A stretch of 64,000 bases of DNA from Flavobacterium circumlabens (GTDB taxonomy: Bacteria; Bacteroidota; Bacteroidia; Flavobacteriales; Flavobacteriaceae), in the NCBI RefSeq assembly GCF_004345565.1, contig NZ_SLWA01000002.1:310001-374000 (forward strand), written 5' to 3'. Under the pieces are notes generated by a model. It had not been told where the DNA came from, did no database searches, and saw nothing but the letters and a program-made list of their open reading frames with translations. Both the position numbers and the translations under genes were made by a program. Positions 36,215 to 44,844 of this stretch are shown one piece after another. The number at the start of each line of letters is the position of its first letter. The stretch's first letter is position 1.

Positions 36215-37486
36215 TTATGAATTGATAAGTTGATTTGAATCAGTTTTAAAATCGACCGAGACAAAATATACCGAGACAAAAAAAGATAAAGTCAAATAGC
36301 CGATAATAACAGAATTGGAGAATGGAAAAATACTGTTCAGTCCAAACCAATCTCCATAATAAGAGAGTATTGCAATCGCTGTTATAAAACGAAAACCTTC
36401 CCAGAAAGGAGCATATTTACTTTTGTCCATAAGCTCACTGTAACTGTAGATTGTAATCAGAATAAAAAAGCCATAGATAAAGATATTGGGCAAACCAATT
36501 TTGGCAATATTGTCAAATAGATACGTGACAAACAAAAGGGTGAGTAAGACTTGTGCAACAGACCAATAAATTAGTTTTTTGGAATTTTGTGTTCCGTATT
36601 TTTCAAACTCATAAACATTTTCGATTTTGTTTACGGGGAATAATTCTTCGAAATTTTCCGGTCGCCATCCTGTTGGTTTAAACCAGATGCTGAGTTTGTC
36701 TTTCCATTTCGGAGCACGCCAGGCATCTTTAATCAGCAAAGTCAAATGTTGGAAGTTAATCCGGATCGGGTTCCAGGTATTAGCAGGTCTCGTAATTCCG
36801 AAAACAGGAGGAACATCATCCAATTCTTCCTGAAAAGTCCCAAAAAGTTTGTCCCAGAAAATAAAGATCTGGGAATGATTTTTGTCTAAATATTCCGGAT
36901 TTATGGCATGATGCACCCGATGATGGGAGGGGGTTACCAAAATGTGTTCAATAAAGCCCATTTTTTTAATATGCTTGGTATGATACCAAAATTGCAAAAA
37001 CAAATGAAGAGGCAGGGTAATGGCAATGACAGTAGCGGGAACACCAATCAAAGCTGCGGGAATAAGTAAAAAAGTAAATAAATTGACTAAGCTTGCAACA
37101 GGCTGTCGCAGGGCACAGGCTAAATTAAACTCTTCACTGCTATGGTGGATTGCATGTTTGTTCCAGAGGAAATTAATCTGATGTGCCAATCGGTGACTCC
37201 AGTATCCATAAAAATCGATCACAAAAAAGGCAATGCAGTAGGAGAGAACGTTAGCTTCCAGATGATAAACAGCAATTTTAGAAACCAGCCATTCATAGGA
37301 AATAAAAGTAAGGCTAAGGCCTAAAACATCTTTTACCGAATTGGTAATTCCCGAACTGATACTCGATACGCTGTCTATTAAAGGGGCGGTATCGTCCTTT
37401 TTGTATATGCCATATATTTTTTCGATTATAATTAAGACTAAAAAAACCGGTGTGGCAATAATTAATATCTTTCCATATTCTTCCAT
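36215..37486 (-). CDS. Sterol desaturase/fatty acid hydroxylase family protein
   Basis: From ATG 37486 the protein has 423 residues (a longer start at 37510 adds 8). The eight-histidine di-iron motifs are complete: HRLAHQ (HxxxH), HAIHH (HxxHH) and SHHRVHH (HHxxHH), with a further His near DKNH. Hydrophobic segments flank them, and three or four more helices form the C-terminal third. The N-terminal core resembles alkylglycerol monooxygenase (TMEM195) as well as sterol C-5 desaturases. It probably hydroxylates a membrane lipid using O2. It is paired with the lysoplasmalogenase-like gene downstream. Confidence 0.88.
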   Translation of the reverse strand: MEEYGKILIIATPVFLVLIIIEKIYGIYKKDDTAPLIDSVSSISSGITNSVKDVLGLSLTFISYEWLVSKIAVYHLEANVLSYCIAFFVIDFYGYWSHRLAHQINFLWNKHAIHHSSEEFNLACALRQPVASLVNLFTFLLIPAALIGVPATVIAITLPLHLFLQFWYHTKHIKKMGFIEHILVTPSHHRVHHAINPEYLDKNHSQIFIFWDKLFGTFQEELDDVPPVFGITRPANTWNPIRINFQHLTLLIKDAWRAPKWKDKLSIWFKPTGWRPENFEELFPVNKIENVYEFEKYGTQNSKKLIYWSVAQVLLTLLFVTYLFDNIAKIGLPNIFIYGFFILITIYSYSELMDKSKYAPFWEGFRFITAIAILSYYGDWFGLNSIFPFSNSVIIGYLTLSFFVSVYFVSVDFKTDSNQLINS

Positions 37487-37549
37487 AAAAAAACATTCAA
37501 TTTTACCCAAATATAGATAAAATTGAATGTTTTTTAAAATATTCTCAAT

Positions 37550-37825
37550 TTAAACAATTTCGGCGCTTAAGCCAGCTTCCAAAAGTTGTGTGCATTGCGG
37601 TTTCAGTTTGTCCATCGGACCTGTCTTTACAGTGCATTTTCCGTTGTAATGTACAATTAAGGAACATTGTTCTGCTTGCTCGGGCGTGTGACTGCAAACG
37701 CGCATTAAAGTATCGATTACGTGATCAAAAGTGTTTACATCGTCGTTATAAACAATGATTTCGTTATTGAAACCTGTAGCTTCTTTTTCCCGAACTCTTT
37801 CTCTTACTTTTTCTTTAGTACTCAT
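37550..37825 (-). CDS. clpS: ClpS adaptor protein
   Basis: From ATG 37825 (MSTKEKVRERVREKEATG) the adaptor has 91 residues and the ClpS core: IIVYNDDVNTFDHVID (N-degron pocket residues Asn-Asp-Asp), then THTPEQAEQ-type helix (CSHTPEQAEQCSLIVHYNG) and GKCTVKTG. It delivers N-end-rule substrates to the ClpAP-type protease. The upstream ATG at 37870 adds 15 residues not expected in ClpS. It follows prmA on the same strand by 144 bases, a common neighbourhood in Flavobacteriaceae. Confidence 0.92.
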   Translation of the reverse strand: MSTKEKVRERVREKEATGFNNEIIVYNDDVNTFDHVIDTLMRVCSHTPEQAEQCSLIVHYNGKCTVKTGPMDKLKPQCTQLLEAGLSAEIV

Positions 37826-37861
37826 TTTTTTAAGTTTTTGTACTGTTGTAATTACTATTTT

Positions 37862-37950
37862 TTTTGCCACAGATTACACGAATTGTAAAGATTTTAAAAC
37901 TCAGAATCTGTGAAAATCCGTTTGGCTCGTTTAATTCCGAGCCCTTTTAA
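37862..37950. repeat. Intergenic 'gccacagatt'-type element
   Basis: Begins TTGCCACAGATTACACGAAT and contains CAGAATCTGTGAAAATCCGTT; shares strings with elements at 38933, 45331 and 49208. A small stem GGCTCG / CGAGCC lies at its end. Confidence 0.55.
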
Positions 37951-37969
37951 CCTGGAAATAATTAACAAT

Positions 37970-38803
37970 CTAATTTACGTATTTTAATGAAACCCAGTTG
38001 TTCCTTTGAAACTTTTTAACATATTTTAATCCTTTTTCAGTGCAGGATGCATCAATAAACGGAATGTCTTCTTCGTAGAAACCGCTTAATAATAAAGTCC
38101 CTTTTGGATTTAAACAATCTACATAAGCCTGCATATCGTTTAACAAAATGTTACGGTTGATATTGGCTATAATCAGATCGTATTTTTTACCGGCCAACAA
38201 CGCAGCATCGCCTTCATAAACGGTAATATGTTTACAGTTATTGCGTTCTGCATTTTCGATCGAATTCAAATAACACCAGTTGTCAATATCAATGGCATCG
38301 ATAGGTTGTGCACCTTTCATTTCGGCCAAAATAGCCAAAATTGCAGTTCCGCAACCCATGTCTAAAGTTTTCAAACCTTCAACATCAGTTTCAAGCAAAT
38401 GCTGAATCATCATATGCGTAGTTTCATGATGACCTGTTCCGAAACTCATTTTTGGTTCAATTACAATATCAAATTCGGCATCAGTTTTTGGATGAAAAGG
38501 AGCACGAACATGACATTTTCCGTCAACATCAATGGCTTCAAAATTCTTTTCCCATTCTTCGTTCCAGTTTACCTGATCGATTTCTTCAATGGTATATTCA
38601 ATTTTAAATTCTTCTGATTCTAAGATATAAATGTCATCCAGAATAGTCGAATCCCATAAATCTTTCTTTACAAAAGCCGAAATTCCGTTTTCTGTTTCTG
38701 TAAAAGTCTCAAACGCTTTTTCGCCTAATTCCGCAATTAAAATTTCCGAACCCGGTTCTTTTGGTTCAATGGTAAAATGATATCCTAAATATATGTTCGA
38801 CAT
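37970..38803 (-). CDS. prmA: Ribosomal protein L11 methyltransferase
   Basis: The 277-residue AdoMet methyltransferase trimethylates ribosomal protein L11. The N-terminal substrate-binding part (about 1-110) precedes PKMSFGTGHHETT, the AdoMet loop TLDMGCGTAILAILAEMKGA, and the catalytic region DLIIANINRNILL (NxN motif). All are intact. A promoter -7 box TACCTTTG lies at 38818-38825 just upstream. Confidence 0.94.
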   Translation of the reverse strand: MSNIYLGYHFTIEPKEPGSEILIAELGEKAFETFTETENGISAFVKKDLWDSTILDDIYILESEEFKIEYTIEEIDQVNWNEEWEKNFEAIDVDGKCHVRAPFHPKTDAEFDIVIEPKMSFGTGHHETTHMMIQHLLETDVEGLKTLDMGCGTAILAILAEMKGAQPIDAIDIDNWCYLNSIENAERNNCKHITVYEGDAALLAGKKYDLIIANINRNILLNDMQAYVDCLNPKGTLLLSGFYEEDIPFIDASCTEKGLKYVKKFQRNNWVSLKYVN

Positions 38804-38817
38804 AACTATTTTTTTTG

Positions 38818-38825
38818 CAAAGGTA
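38818..38825 (-). promoter_or_regulatory. prmA promoter -7 box
   Basis: Minus-strand TACCTTTG; transcript start expected near 38811, about 8 bases before the ATG. Confidence 0.5.
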
Positions 38826-38897
38826 AGAATCCAAAGCAGAAGTTGTTTAAAAATCCGGCAGAACCTTATTATTTTAAGTATAATTTATAAACATAAA

Positions 38898-38921
38898 AAA
38901 AGCGATACCTGAAGTATCGCT
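38898..38921 (-). terminator. tpiA terminator
   Basis: Stem AGCGATAC / GTATCGCT with loop of five; on the minus strand a run of seven T follows. Confidence 0.75.
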
Positions 38922-38932
38922 CTGTATTTAAT

Positions 38933-38995
38933 GCCACAGATTAAAAGATTAATATGATTTTTAAAAAATCTGTCCAAATCTTTGGAATCTGTGGC
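38933..38995. repeat. Intergenic 'gccacagatt' palindrome
   Basis: The ends GCCACAGATT and AATCTGTGGC are exact inverted copies (10 bp) around an AT-rich middle. Same family as elements at 37862, 45331 and 49208. Confidence 0.65.
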
Positions 38996-39005
38996 AAAAT
39001 AATTT

Positions 39006-39758
39006 TTAGATTGCTGTTACAATAGCTAAGAAGTCCTCTGCTTTTAAAGCAGCACCTCCGATTAAACCACCGTCAACATCCGGTTTAGAGAAAATCTCTT
39101 TAGCATTGTCCGGTTTTACAGAACCACCGTATAAAATTGAAACTTCATCGGCAATATCAGCACCAAAAGCTTTACGAACCACTTCTCTGATGAATTCATG
39201 CATTTCCTGTGCTTGTTCCGGAGAAGCAGTTTCTCCTGTTCCAATCGCCCAAACCGGTTCGTAAGCTAAAACAACTTTAGACCATGATTCTTTTGCGATA
39301 TGAAATAATCCGTCACGTAGTTGGTTTTCAACAATATTGAAATGGTTTTCAGACTGACGGTCTTTTAATTCTTCTCCAAAACAGAAAATAACAGTCAAAT
39401 CATGTTTCAGGGCAGTGTCTACTTTGTTCGCGATCAAAGCATCTGTTTCATGAAAAATAGCTCTGCGCTCAGAGTGACCAAGAATTACTGTATTTACGCC
39501 AATGCTGGTTAGCATTTCAGCAGAAATTTCTCCTGTAAAAGCACCACCTTCAGCCTGGTGAACGTTTTGAGCAGCAACACCTATTGTTGTGTTTTTTACT
39601 TTGGCAACAGCTGCCTGTAAATTTACAAATGTTGGTGCAACAATTACCTGAGCGGTAGTTTGTGCTGGTATTTTGGTAATTAATTCATTTAATAATTCTT
39701 CAGTTTGTGCGGCATTTTTATGCATTTTCCAGTTTCCTGCAACAATCTTTTTTCTCAT
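39006..39758 (-). CDS. tpiA: Triose-phosphate isomerase
   Basis: The 250-residue TIM-barrel enzyme interconverts dihydroxyacetone phosphate and glyceraldehyde 3-phosphate. Visible motifs: MRKKIVAGNWKMHKN (catalytic Lys and Asn), GHSERRAIF (catalytic His), VLAYEPVWAIGTGETASPEQ (catalytic Glu and flexible loop 6) and ILYGGSVKPDNAKE with the phosphate loop GLIGGAAL. It is complete. The gene lies 53 bases downstream of the TlpA-like gene on the same strand. Confidence 0.98.
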   Translation of the reverse strand: MRKKIVAGNWKMHKNAAQTEELLNELITKIPAQTTAQVIVAPTFVNLQAAVAKVKNTTIGVAAQNVHQAEGGAFTGEISAEMLTSIGVNTVILGHSERRAIFHETDALIANKVDTALKHDLTVIFCFGEELKDRQSENHFNIVENQLRDGLFHIAKESWSKVVLAYEPVWAIGTGETASPEQAQEMHEFIREVVRKAFGADIADEVSILYGGSVKPDNAKEIFSKPDVDGGLIGGAALKAEDFLAIVTAI

Positions 39759-39811
39759 TTTGGTAGTTTTTATTTATTCTTTTAATTTTTGTTTAGATGA
39801 AATAGCAATTT

Positions 39812-40315
39812 TTATTGCACTTGTTTTAATCCTTGTAAAGTGGCATTGATTTTATCAAAATCGGTTTCGATAGCTCTGTATAAAACAATTTTTCCGGTTT
39901 TGTCGACGATAATATATCTCGGAATCCAGTCTAAATCAATTGCTTTTCCGAAAAGACCTTTCATACCGTCATTCATCATAAAATGATCTCCTTTTAATTC
40001 GTGTTTTTCAATGCCGATTTTCCATTTATCAGCTGTTTTGTCAGCAGAAAGGAACAAATAAGAAACATCAGGATTATTGGCTTGCAGTTCTTTTACTTTT
40101 GGCATTGCTTTTACACAGTCACCACACCAGGAAGCCCAAACTTCGATAACCAGCGTTTTTCCTTTGTAATTTTTTAATATTTTTTTGAAAGCAACCTGAC
40201 TTCCATCAGTCGCTAATAGTTTTTCAGATAAGGCTTCTTTAGAAAAACTTGTTTTCTGAGCCTGTGAGCATGAAAATGTGATAAAGGCAATAAAGAGCAG
40301 TGCTATTTGTTTCAT
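39812..40315 (-). CDS. TlpA-like thioredoxin-fold lipoprotein
   Basis: The 167-residue protein has a lipobox (MKQIALLFIAFITFSC, Cys16) and a thioredoxin-like domain with the active-site motif WASWCGDCVKAMP; the CGDC pair differs from the usual CPPC/CGPC. The cis-Pro position is near IPRYIIVDK. It should act as a periplasmic thiol-disulfide reductase or peroxiredoxin-like helper. A well-formed promoter lies just upstream (40353-40381). Confidence 0.88.
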   Translation of the reverse strand: MKQIALLFIAFITFSCSQAQKTSFSKEALSEKLLATDGSQVAFKKILKNYKGKTLVIEVWASWCGDCVKAMPKVKELQANNPDVSYLFLSADKTADKWKIGIEKHELKGDHFMMNDGMKGLFGKAIDLDWIPRYIIVDKTGKIVLYRAIETDFDKINATLQGLKQVQ

Positions 40316-40352
40316 AGTAGGATTCTAAAATTTTATTTCAATACTGAATTCA

Positions 40353-40381
40353 CAAAGTTAAACAAAGAAATCGAATGCCAA
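40353..40381 (-). promoter_or_regulatory. Promoter of the TlpA-like/tpiA unit
   Basis: Minus strand: TTG (40381-40379), 18-base spacer, then TAACTTTG (40360-40353), a full match to the Bacteroidota promoter. Start of transcription is expected about 30 bases before the ATG. Confidence 0.65.
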
Positions 40382-40608
40382 ATGGAGATTAACAAAATTT
40401 GAACACCTCTTTATTTTATCACAAAACAGGAAATTTCGGTTAAAAAAAAGAGTCTGAAATCGTAATAGTTCGTTGGAAAAATTCAATTTTGGAACAAATT
40501 TTAGCAATTAGATTTCTTAATCCATCAAAAAAGGATGTTTTTTACTTTTTTAAGGTTTAAAAAAATTTAGAAAAACGCTGCAAATTTCTTTTTTTCGACG
40601 ATAAATTA

Positions 40609-41274
40609 TCAATTCAAATCGTAATTTCCGTTGGCCCATTTTTTACAGGGAACAATCCATTCGTCTAAAGCTTTATATAAAAAACCATGTTTTAAATTGG
40701 TATTTAATTCGATTTCCCTGAAATGATTAACTTTCAGTTTTGAGGTTTCTTTTCGTCTAATGGCCGATACGCCCAAAACATCTGATTTTTCATAAATGGT
40801 CAGAATGTTTCCGCAGAAATTGATATCCTGAATTTCCTCAATATCGATATCACGAAAGCAGCCGATAAATACAAAATTCACTTCCGGATTCGCCAGATAA
40901 GTTGAAACATATTGTGCGATATAACCACCCATTGAAGTTCCGACTACAGTTATTTTATTAGGTTTGACGCCTTTTTTTAGTAGTTTATGAATTTGTTTGA
41001 CCACCTTTTCAGCATACTCTGCGGCATTGGTGTTCTTTTTCCTTTTTTCGCTAAAAACTATAAAATGATCCGCTTTAAAAGAATTGATAATTTCATTGTA
41101 TTCGGCTTTTCCATATTCAGGATGGGCTTCGTTTAAATCATGTTCTTCGATAAATTTATTGTGCAGAAAAAAAATATAAGCCTGTTCGGTGTTTTTACTT
41201 GGTGTCTGACCAAAACCCAGGATGCTAAAAAGAATGATAAGTGAAAAAGTAATCAGTTGAAATGGTTTCTTCAT
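40609..41274 (-). CDS. Secreted alpha/beta-hydrolase-like protein
   Basis: A 221-residue protein with signal peptide (MKKPFQLITFSLIILFSILGFGQ) and a nucleophile elbow VVGTSMGGYIAQYV. A candidate His is in NLKHGFLYKALDEW and an acid in YEKSDVLG. The substrate is unknown; small flavobacterial hydrolases of this kind are mostly uncharacterised. It is followed by 293 bases with no gene before the TlpA-like gene, including that gene's promoter. Confidence 0.72.
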   Translation of the reverse strand: MKKPFQLITFSLIILFSILGFGQTPSKNTEQAYIFFLHNKFIEEHDLNEAHPEYGKAEYNEIINSFKADHFIVFSEKRKKNTNAAEYAEKVVKQIHKLLKKGVKPNKITVVGTSMGGYIAQYVSTYLANPEVNFVFIGCFRDIDIEEIQDINFCGNILTIYEKSDVLGVSAIRRKETSKLKVNHFREIELNTNLKHGFLYKALDEWIVPCKKWANGNYDLN

Positions 41275-41344
41275 TGTGGTTTAAATAGGATTGATTTTGC
41301 GAATGTTCTTTTTTCTAAAATTTATTATTTAAAAATGGAACTTA

Positions 41345-41385
41345 AAAAAAGCGCCAATACCTCTAAAATATAGAATATTGGCGCC
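41345..41385 (-). terminator. Terminator of the DoxX-like gene
   Basis: Stem GCGCCAATA / TATTGGCGC around a 15-base loop; T-run on the minus strand. Confidence 0.8.
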
Positions 41386-41406
41386 AGTAATATTATCTGT
41401 TATTTA

Positions 41407-42528
41407 TTAAAGACCATAAGCAACATCGGATAATTTTAAATCATCAACATCGTTGTAATGTACTTTCTGAACCACAGTTCCTTTATGTAAAACTACGATA
41501 CTCGGATTGGCTCTTTCGATGGTTTTTAAAGCCGTTGCATCGCAGAAATAGAAATCCACATTTAAACCGTATTGTTTTTTGGCTTTAGCTATTTCATCCG
41601 GACCTGAAGCCGTCATTGCAATTACTTTGTAGCCTTTCGCTTTCGCTTCCTGATTTACTTTTTCCAGTTTTTTCATGCCTTCAGGATTCGATAAATTTAA
41701 ATCATAGGTTACAAAAATCACTAATTTCGGTTCTTTCAGTAATTCTTCTTTATAATCAGAATCTTCTTTTACCATTGTAAAATCATGAATGGGCGGTACA
41801 TAACCTTCAGTGATTACCTTGTCTTTTCTGTCAACAAAAGTGGCACCTGCAGGAATATTGGCTAACTCTTTTTCGGTAAATTCTTTATCCACTCCGTTTA
41901 CTTTGTAGATAAAAATCATTTCAACCACCGATTTGGGAGCACCGTCTGGAATTTTCATTCCTTCCTCGATGTTGTTACCCACTTTGAAAGGGCGAAAATC
42001 TTTAATCGGATTGTGATTTAATACCCAAACGGCCATAAACACACACAAAATAACACTTATTAAAGTGATGATATTGGTTACCAGTTTTGAAAATAAAGGT
42101 TTAACCAATTTTTTATTGAAGAATAAAATCAGGATAAAGAAAAGTAAAACAACATCTTTTGTAAACGATTGCCACGGTGTAAGATGTAAAGCGTCTCCAA
42201 AACAGCCACAATCTTTCACCACATCAAAATAAGCAGAGTAGAAGGTCAGGAAGGTGAAAAAGACGATCAATAGCAATAAGAACCAAATCGTTGCTTTTGC
42301 TTTGTAACCTACTAACAACATTATCCCTAACACCACTTCTAAAATCACTAAAAATATCGCTAATCCTAAAGCCAGCGGCTCCAGAAAAGGCATATTGAAA
42401 ACCGGTTCACTAAAATATTCTGCCAGTTTGTAAGAGAAACCAACCGGATCATTGAGTTTAATTAATCCCGAAATAATAAATAATACGCCGACAAATAGTC
42501 TGGAGAATTGGGTAATAATGTTTTTCAT
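41407..42528 (-). CDS. DoxX/MauE-like membrane protein with thioredoxin-like C-terminus (BT_3928 type)
   Basis: The 373-residue protein starts with four membrane helices of DoxX/MauE type (RLFVGVLFIISGLIKLNDPV, then the motif KDCGCFGDAL on the second loop), a further helix at about 150-170, and a C-terminal thioredoxin-fold region (LVIFVTYDLNLSNPEGMKKL, NPSIVVLHKGTVV). It lacks a CxxC in the C-terminal part. In Bacteroidota this gene regularly lies in a tpiA/DUF1599/folP neighbourhood, as here; its biochemical role is unknown but electron or thiol transfer is suggested by the folds. Confidence 0.82.
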   Translation of the reverse strand: MKNIITQFSRLFVGVLFIISGLIKLNDPVGFSYKLAEYFSEPVFNMPFLEPLALGLAIFLVILEVVLGIMLLVGYKAKATIWFLLLLIVFFTFLTFYSAYFDVVKDCGCFGDALHLTPWQSFTKDVVLLFFILILFFNKKLVKPLFSKLVTNIITLISVILCVFMAVWVLNHNPIKDFRPFKVGNNIEEGMKIPDGAPKSVVEMIFIYKVNGVDKEFTEKELANIPAGATFVDRKDKVITEGYVPPIHDFTMVKEDSDYKEELLKEPKLVIFVTYDLNLSNPEGMKKLEKVNQEAKAKGYKVIAMTASGPDEIAKAKKQYGLNVDFYFCDATALKTIERANPSIVVLHKGTVVQKVHYNDVDDLKLSDVAYGL

Positions 42529-42609
42529 AAGTATAGTTTAATTTAAAATTCCATTTCCTTTTACATTCTTAAAACAAGATTGGAATTTGGAATTTCATTT
42601 TGGAATTTT

Positions 42610-43149
42610 TTATTTCATAGGGTTTAAAATCAACGCAAAAACCGAGTAATTGATCATGTCCTGATAATTGGCATCAATACCTTCAGAGACTAGAGTTTTG
42701 CCTTTATTGTCTTCAATTTGTTTAACACGAAGCAGTTTTTGCAGGATCAGGTCCGTAAGCGAACTCACGCGCATTTCACGCCAGGCCTCACCATAATCAT
42801 GGTTTTTGGCTTCCATTAATTCCTTGGTCAGTTTAATTTTGGCGTCGTATAATTCGGTTGCTTTTTCCACATCGAGATCCGGCTGGTCAACAACTCCCAA
42901 TTCTAACTGTATCAAAGCCATGATAGAATAATTGATAATTCCGATAAATTCTCCTTTTTCATCCTCATCGACTTTACGGATTTCGTTTTCCTGTAAACTT
43001 CTGATTCGTTGCGCTTTTATAAAAATTTGATCCGTCAGTGAAGGCAGTCTCAAAATGCGCCATGCACTGCCGTAATCTTTCATTTTATTGATAAATAAGG
43101 TACGGCAAACCGTGACTACATTATCATATTCTAAGGAAGTATTCTTCAT
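42610..43149 (-). CDS. DUF1599 protein with an internal duplication
   Basis: The 179-residue protein consists of two copies of the same unit: about 23-82 (KDYGSAWRILRLPSLTDQI, later IINYSIMALIQL) and about 115-175 (HDYGEAWREMRVSSLTDLI, later MINYSVFALIL). The family function is unknown. The repeated DYGxAW and NYSxxAL segments, with bound-looking acidic and basic residues, recall all-alpha NTP pyrophosphohydrolase-like folds, which is only a suggestion. It lies divergently next to folP, a conserved arrangement in Bacteroidota. Confidence 0.8.
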   Translation of the reverse strand: MKNTSLEYDNVVTVCRTLFINKMKDYGSAWRILRLPSLTDQIFIKAQRIRSLQENEIRKVDEDEKGEFIGIINYSIMALIQLELGVVDQPDLDVEKATELYDAKIKLTKELMEAKNHDYGEAWREMRVSSLTDLILQKLLRVKQIEDNKGKTLVSEGIDANYQDMINYSVFALILNPMK

Positions 43150-43215
43150 TTATTGCTGTATATTTGCTAAAAATTTCTTCAAAAATAAGGATAAAATTAA
43201 AGAGTTTCAAGTTTA

Positions 43216-43236
43216 AGGTTTTCTTTGTTTCAAGTT
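43216..43236 (-). repeat. 21-bp repeat, copy 1 (flanks folP)
   Basis: The complement of this stretch is identical over 21 bases to 44811-44831 (starts AACTTGAAACAAAGAAAACC). The two copies are in opposite orientation around folP and the lipoprotein gene. Confidence 0.6.
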
Positions 43237-43336
43237 TTTTAAAACAGAGTTTGTAATTCAGACCACTTGAAACAGGGAAAGATTGAAACAAAGGTTCTGC
43301 AACCCGCAACCTGAAACAAATAAAACTTAAAGCAAA

Positions 43337-44161
43337 ATGTTAATTAACTGCAAAGGCCAACTTATTGATTTATCGACTCCTAAAGTAATGGGAGTTATGA
43401 ATGTCACGCCGGATTCTTTTTTTGATGGCGGAAAATATAAAAATGAATATGAGATTGTCACGCGCGCGGGCAAAATTTTAACCGAAGGCGCAACATTTAT
43501 AGATATTGGGGCTTATTCCAGCAGGCCCGGTGCCGATTTTGTGTCGGAACAGGAAGAAATTGATCGCATTGTTCCTGCTATTGAAATAATTCTAAAACAC
43601 TTTCCGGAGGCACTGCTTTCGATCGATACGTTCAGGGCAGAAGTGGCGAAAGCAAGTATAGAAAGCGGCGCTGCGCTTATAAACGATATTGCGGCCGGTG
43701 AATTAGACGATAAAATGTTTGACGTAATCGCCCATTATAATGTGCCTTACATCATGATGCACATGCGTGGAAATCCGCAGACCATGCAAACCATGACGCA
43801 ATACGAAGATATTGTAAAAGAGATGCTGTTTTATTTTTCGGAAAAAGTAAAAAAAGCCAGAAGTCTTGGAATCAATGATCTAATTCTGGATCCGGGTTTC
43901 GGATTCGCCAAAACAACGGAGCAGAACTATGAGGTGCTGCAAAAAATGGAGCTTTTTAATTCGTTGGAATTGCCCGTTTTGGCCGGAATATCAAGAAAGT
44001 CAATGATCTATAAAACATTGAATATTACAGCCCAGGAAGCGCTAAACGGTACCACGGTCATCAATACGATTGCATTGACAAAAGGGGCTAAAATCCTTCG
44101 TGTTCATGATGTGAAGGAAGCAATGGAATGTGTGACTTTGTTTAATAAAATGATTTTGTAA
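43337..44161 (+). CDS. folP: Dihydropteroate synthase
   Basis: The 274-residue TIM-barrel enzyme joins p-aminobenzoate to the pterin diphosphate in folate synthesis; it is the sulfonamide target. Motifs are intact: MGVMNVTPDSFFDGG, YSSRPGADFV (the SSRPGA loop), SIDTF, INDIAAGE, MMHMRGNPQTM, LDPGFGFAKT, GISRKSMI and RVHDVKEA. Length is normal. It reads away from the DUF1599 gene and ends 2 bases before the following lipoprotein gene. Confidence 0.97.
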   Translation: MLINCKGQLIDLSTPKVMGVMNVTPDSFFDGGKYKNEYEIVTRAGKILTEGATFIDIGAYSSRPGADFVSEQEEIDRIVPAIEIILKHFPEALLSIDTFRAEVAKASIESGAALINDIAAGELDDKMFDVIAHYNVPYIMMHMRGNPQTMQTMTQYEDIVKEMLFYFSEKVKKARSLGINDLILDPGFGFAKTTEQNYEVLQKMELFNSLELPVLAGISRKSMIYKTLNITAQEALNGTTVINTIALTKGAKILRVHDVKEAMECVTLFNKMIL

Positions 44162-44163
44162 AT

Positions 44164-44811
44164 ATGAAATACTTATTTCTGCTCTTTATTGTTCTTCTTT
44201 TCTCCTGTGGAAAAAAAGAAGACGTTTTATTACCAAAATCAAATGTTAGTATCGTTAAAAATGTAGAAGATCTCTCGCCGATTTATATCTTTTTTAAAAC
44301 CAAAGGCAAAGATACCATTGCTGAATTAAACCGGAAAAACAGTATCATTTCAACCAATTGGATTTTCAATATAGACAAACGTCTGCCTTTAAAAATGGTT
44401 ATTCCGGAAGTAATGAAACTTCAGGAAAAAAAGCGTGCTGAGAAAGCGCATAAAAACGAAAAAGCCGAAAACTATTATTCCTACGCTGATTCTGTCGGAA
44501 AGAATTTAGCCTTTCTGCCGTTCACGAAAGTGTATTATAAAATGGAAATTGCCAATAACAGAAGTCAGTTGTATTTTAAAAAGAACGGTTTGATACAATA
44601 TAGCGGTAGAAAAATATATGATTTTCCTAAAAATAATTTAAAGCCATTCTTAGATAGTTTAGTAATTAATCCCAAAGCTGAAATTAAATTTTCGTATGAT
44701 AAAAATATGACTTACGGGGATTATATTCAATGTAAAATCTTAGTGAAAACTATAATTGATAAAAAGATTCCACTTGTTTTTATAAATGAAGAAGAAGAAT
44801 TCGTTTTTTAA
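44164..44811 (+). CDS. Lipoprotein of unknown function
   Basis: A 215-residue lipoprotein (MKYLFLLFIVLLFSC, Cys15) with a Lys/Glu-rich helix (about 75-105) in an otherwise mixed protein ending in INEEEEFVF. The family is not recognised. It starts 2 bases after folP and is probably co-transcribed with it. One copy of the 21-bp repeat starts at its last stop base. Confidence 0.7.
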   Translation: MKYLFLLFIVLLFSCGKKEDVLLPKSNVSIVKNVEDLSPIYIFFKTKGKDTIAELNRKNSIISTNWIFNIDKRLPLKMVIPEVMKLQEKKRAEKAHKNEKAENYYSYADSVGKNLAFLPFTKVYYKMEIANNRSQLYFKKNGLIQYSGRKIYDFPKNNLKPFLDSLVINPKAEIKFSYDKNMTYGDYIQCKILVKTIIDKKIPLVFINEEEEFVF

Positions 44812-44831
44812 ACTTGAAACAAAGAAAACCT
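44811..44831 (+). repeat. 21-bp repeat, copy 2 (flanks folP)
   Basis: Exact inverted counterpart of 43216-43236; a shorter shared string (CCTGAAACAAA) lies next to each copy. Confidence 0.6.
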
Positions 44832-44844
44832 GAAACAAAAACTT

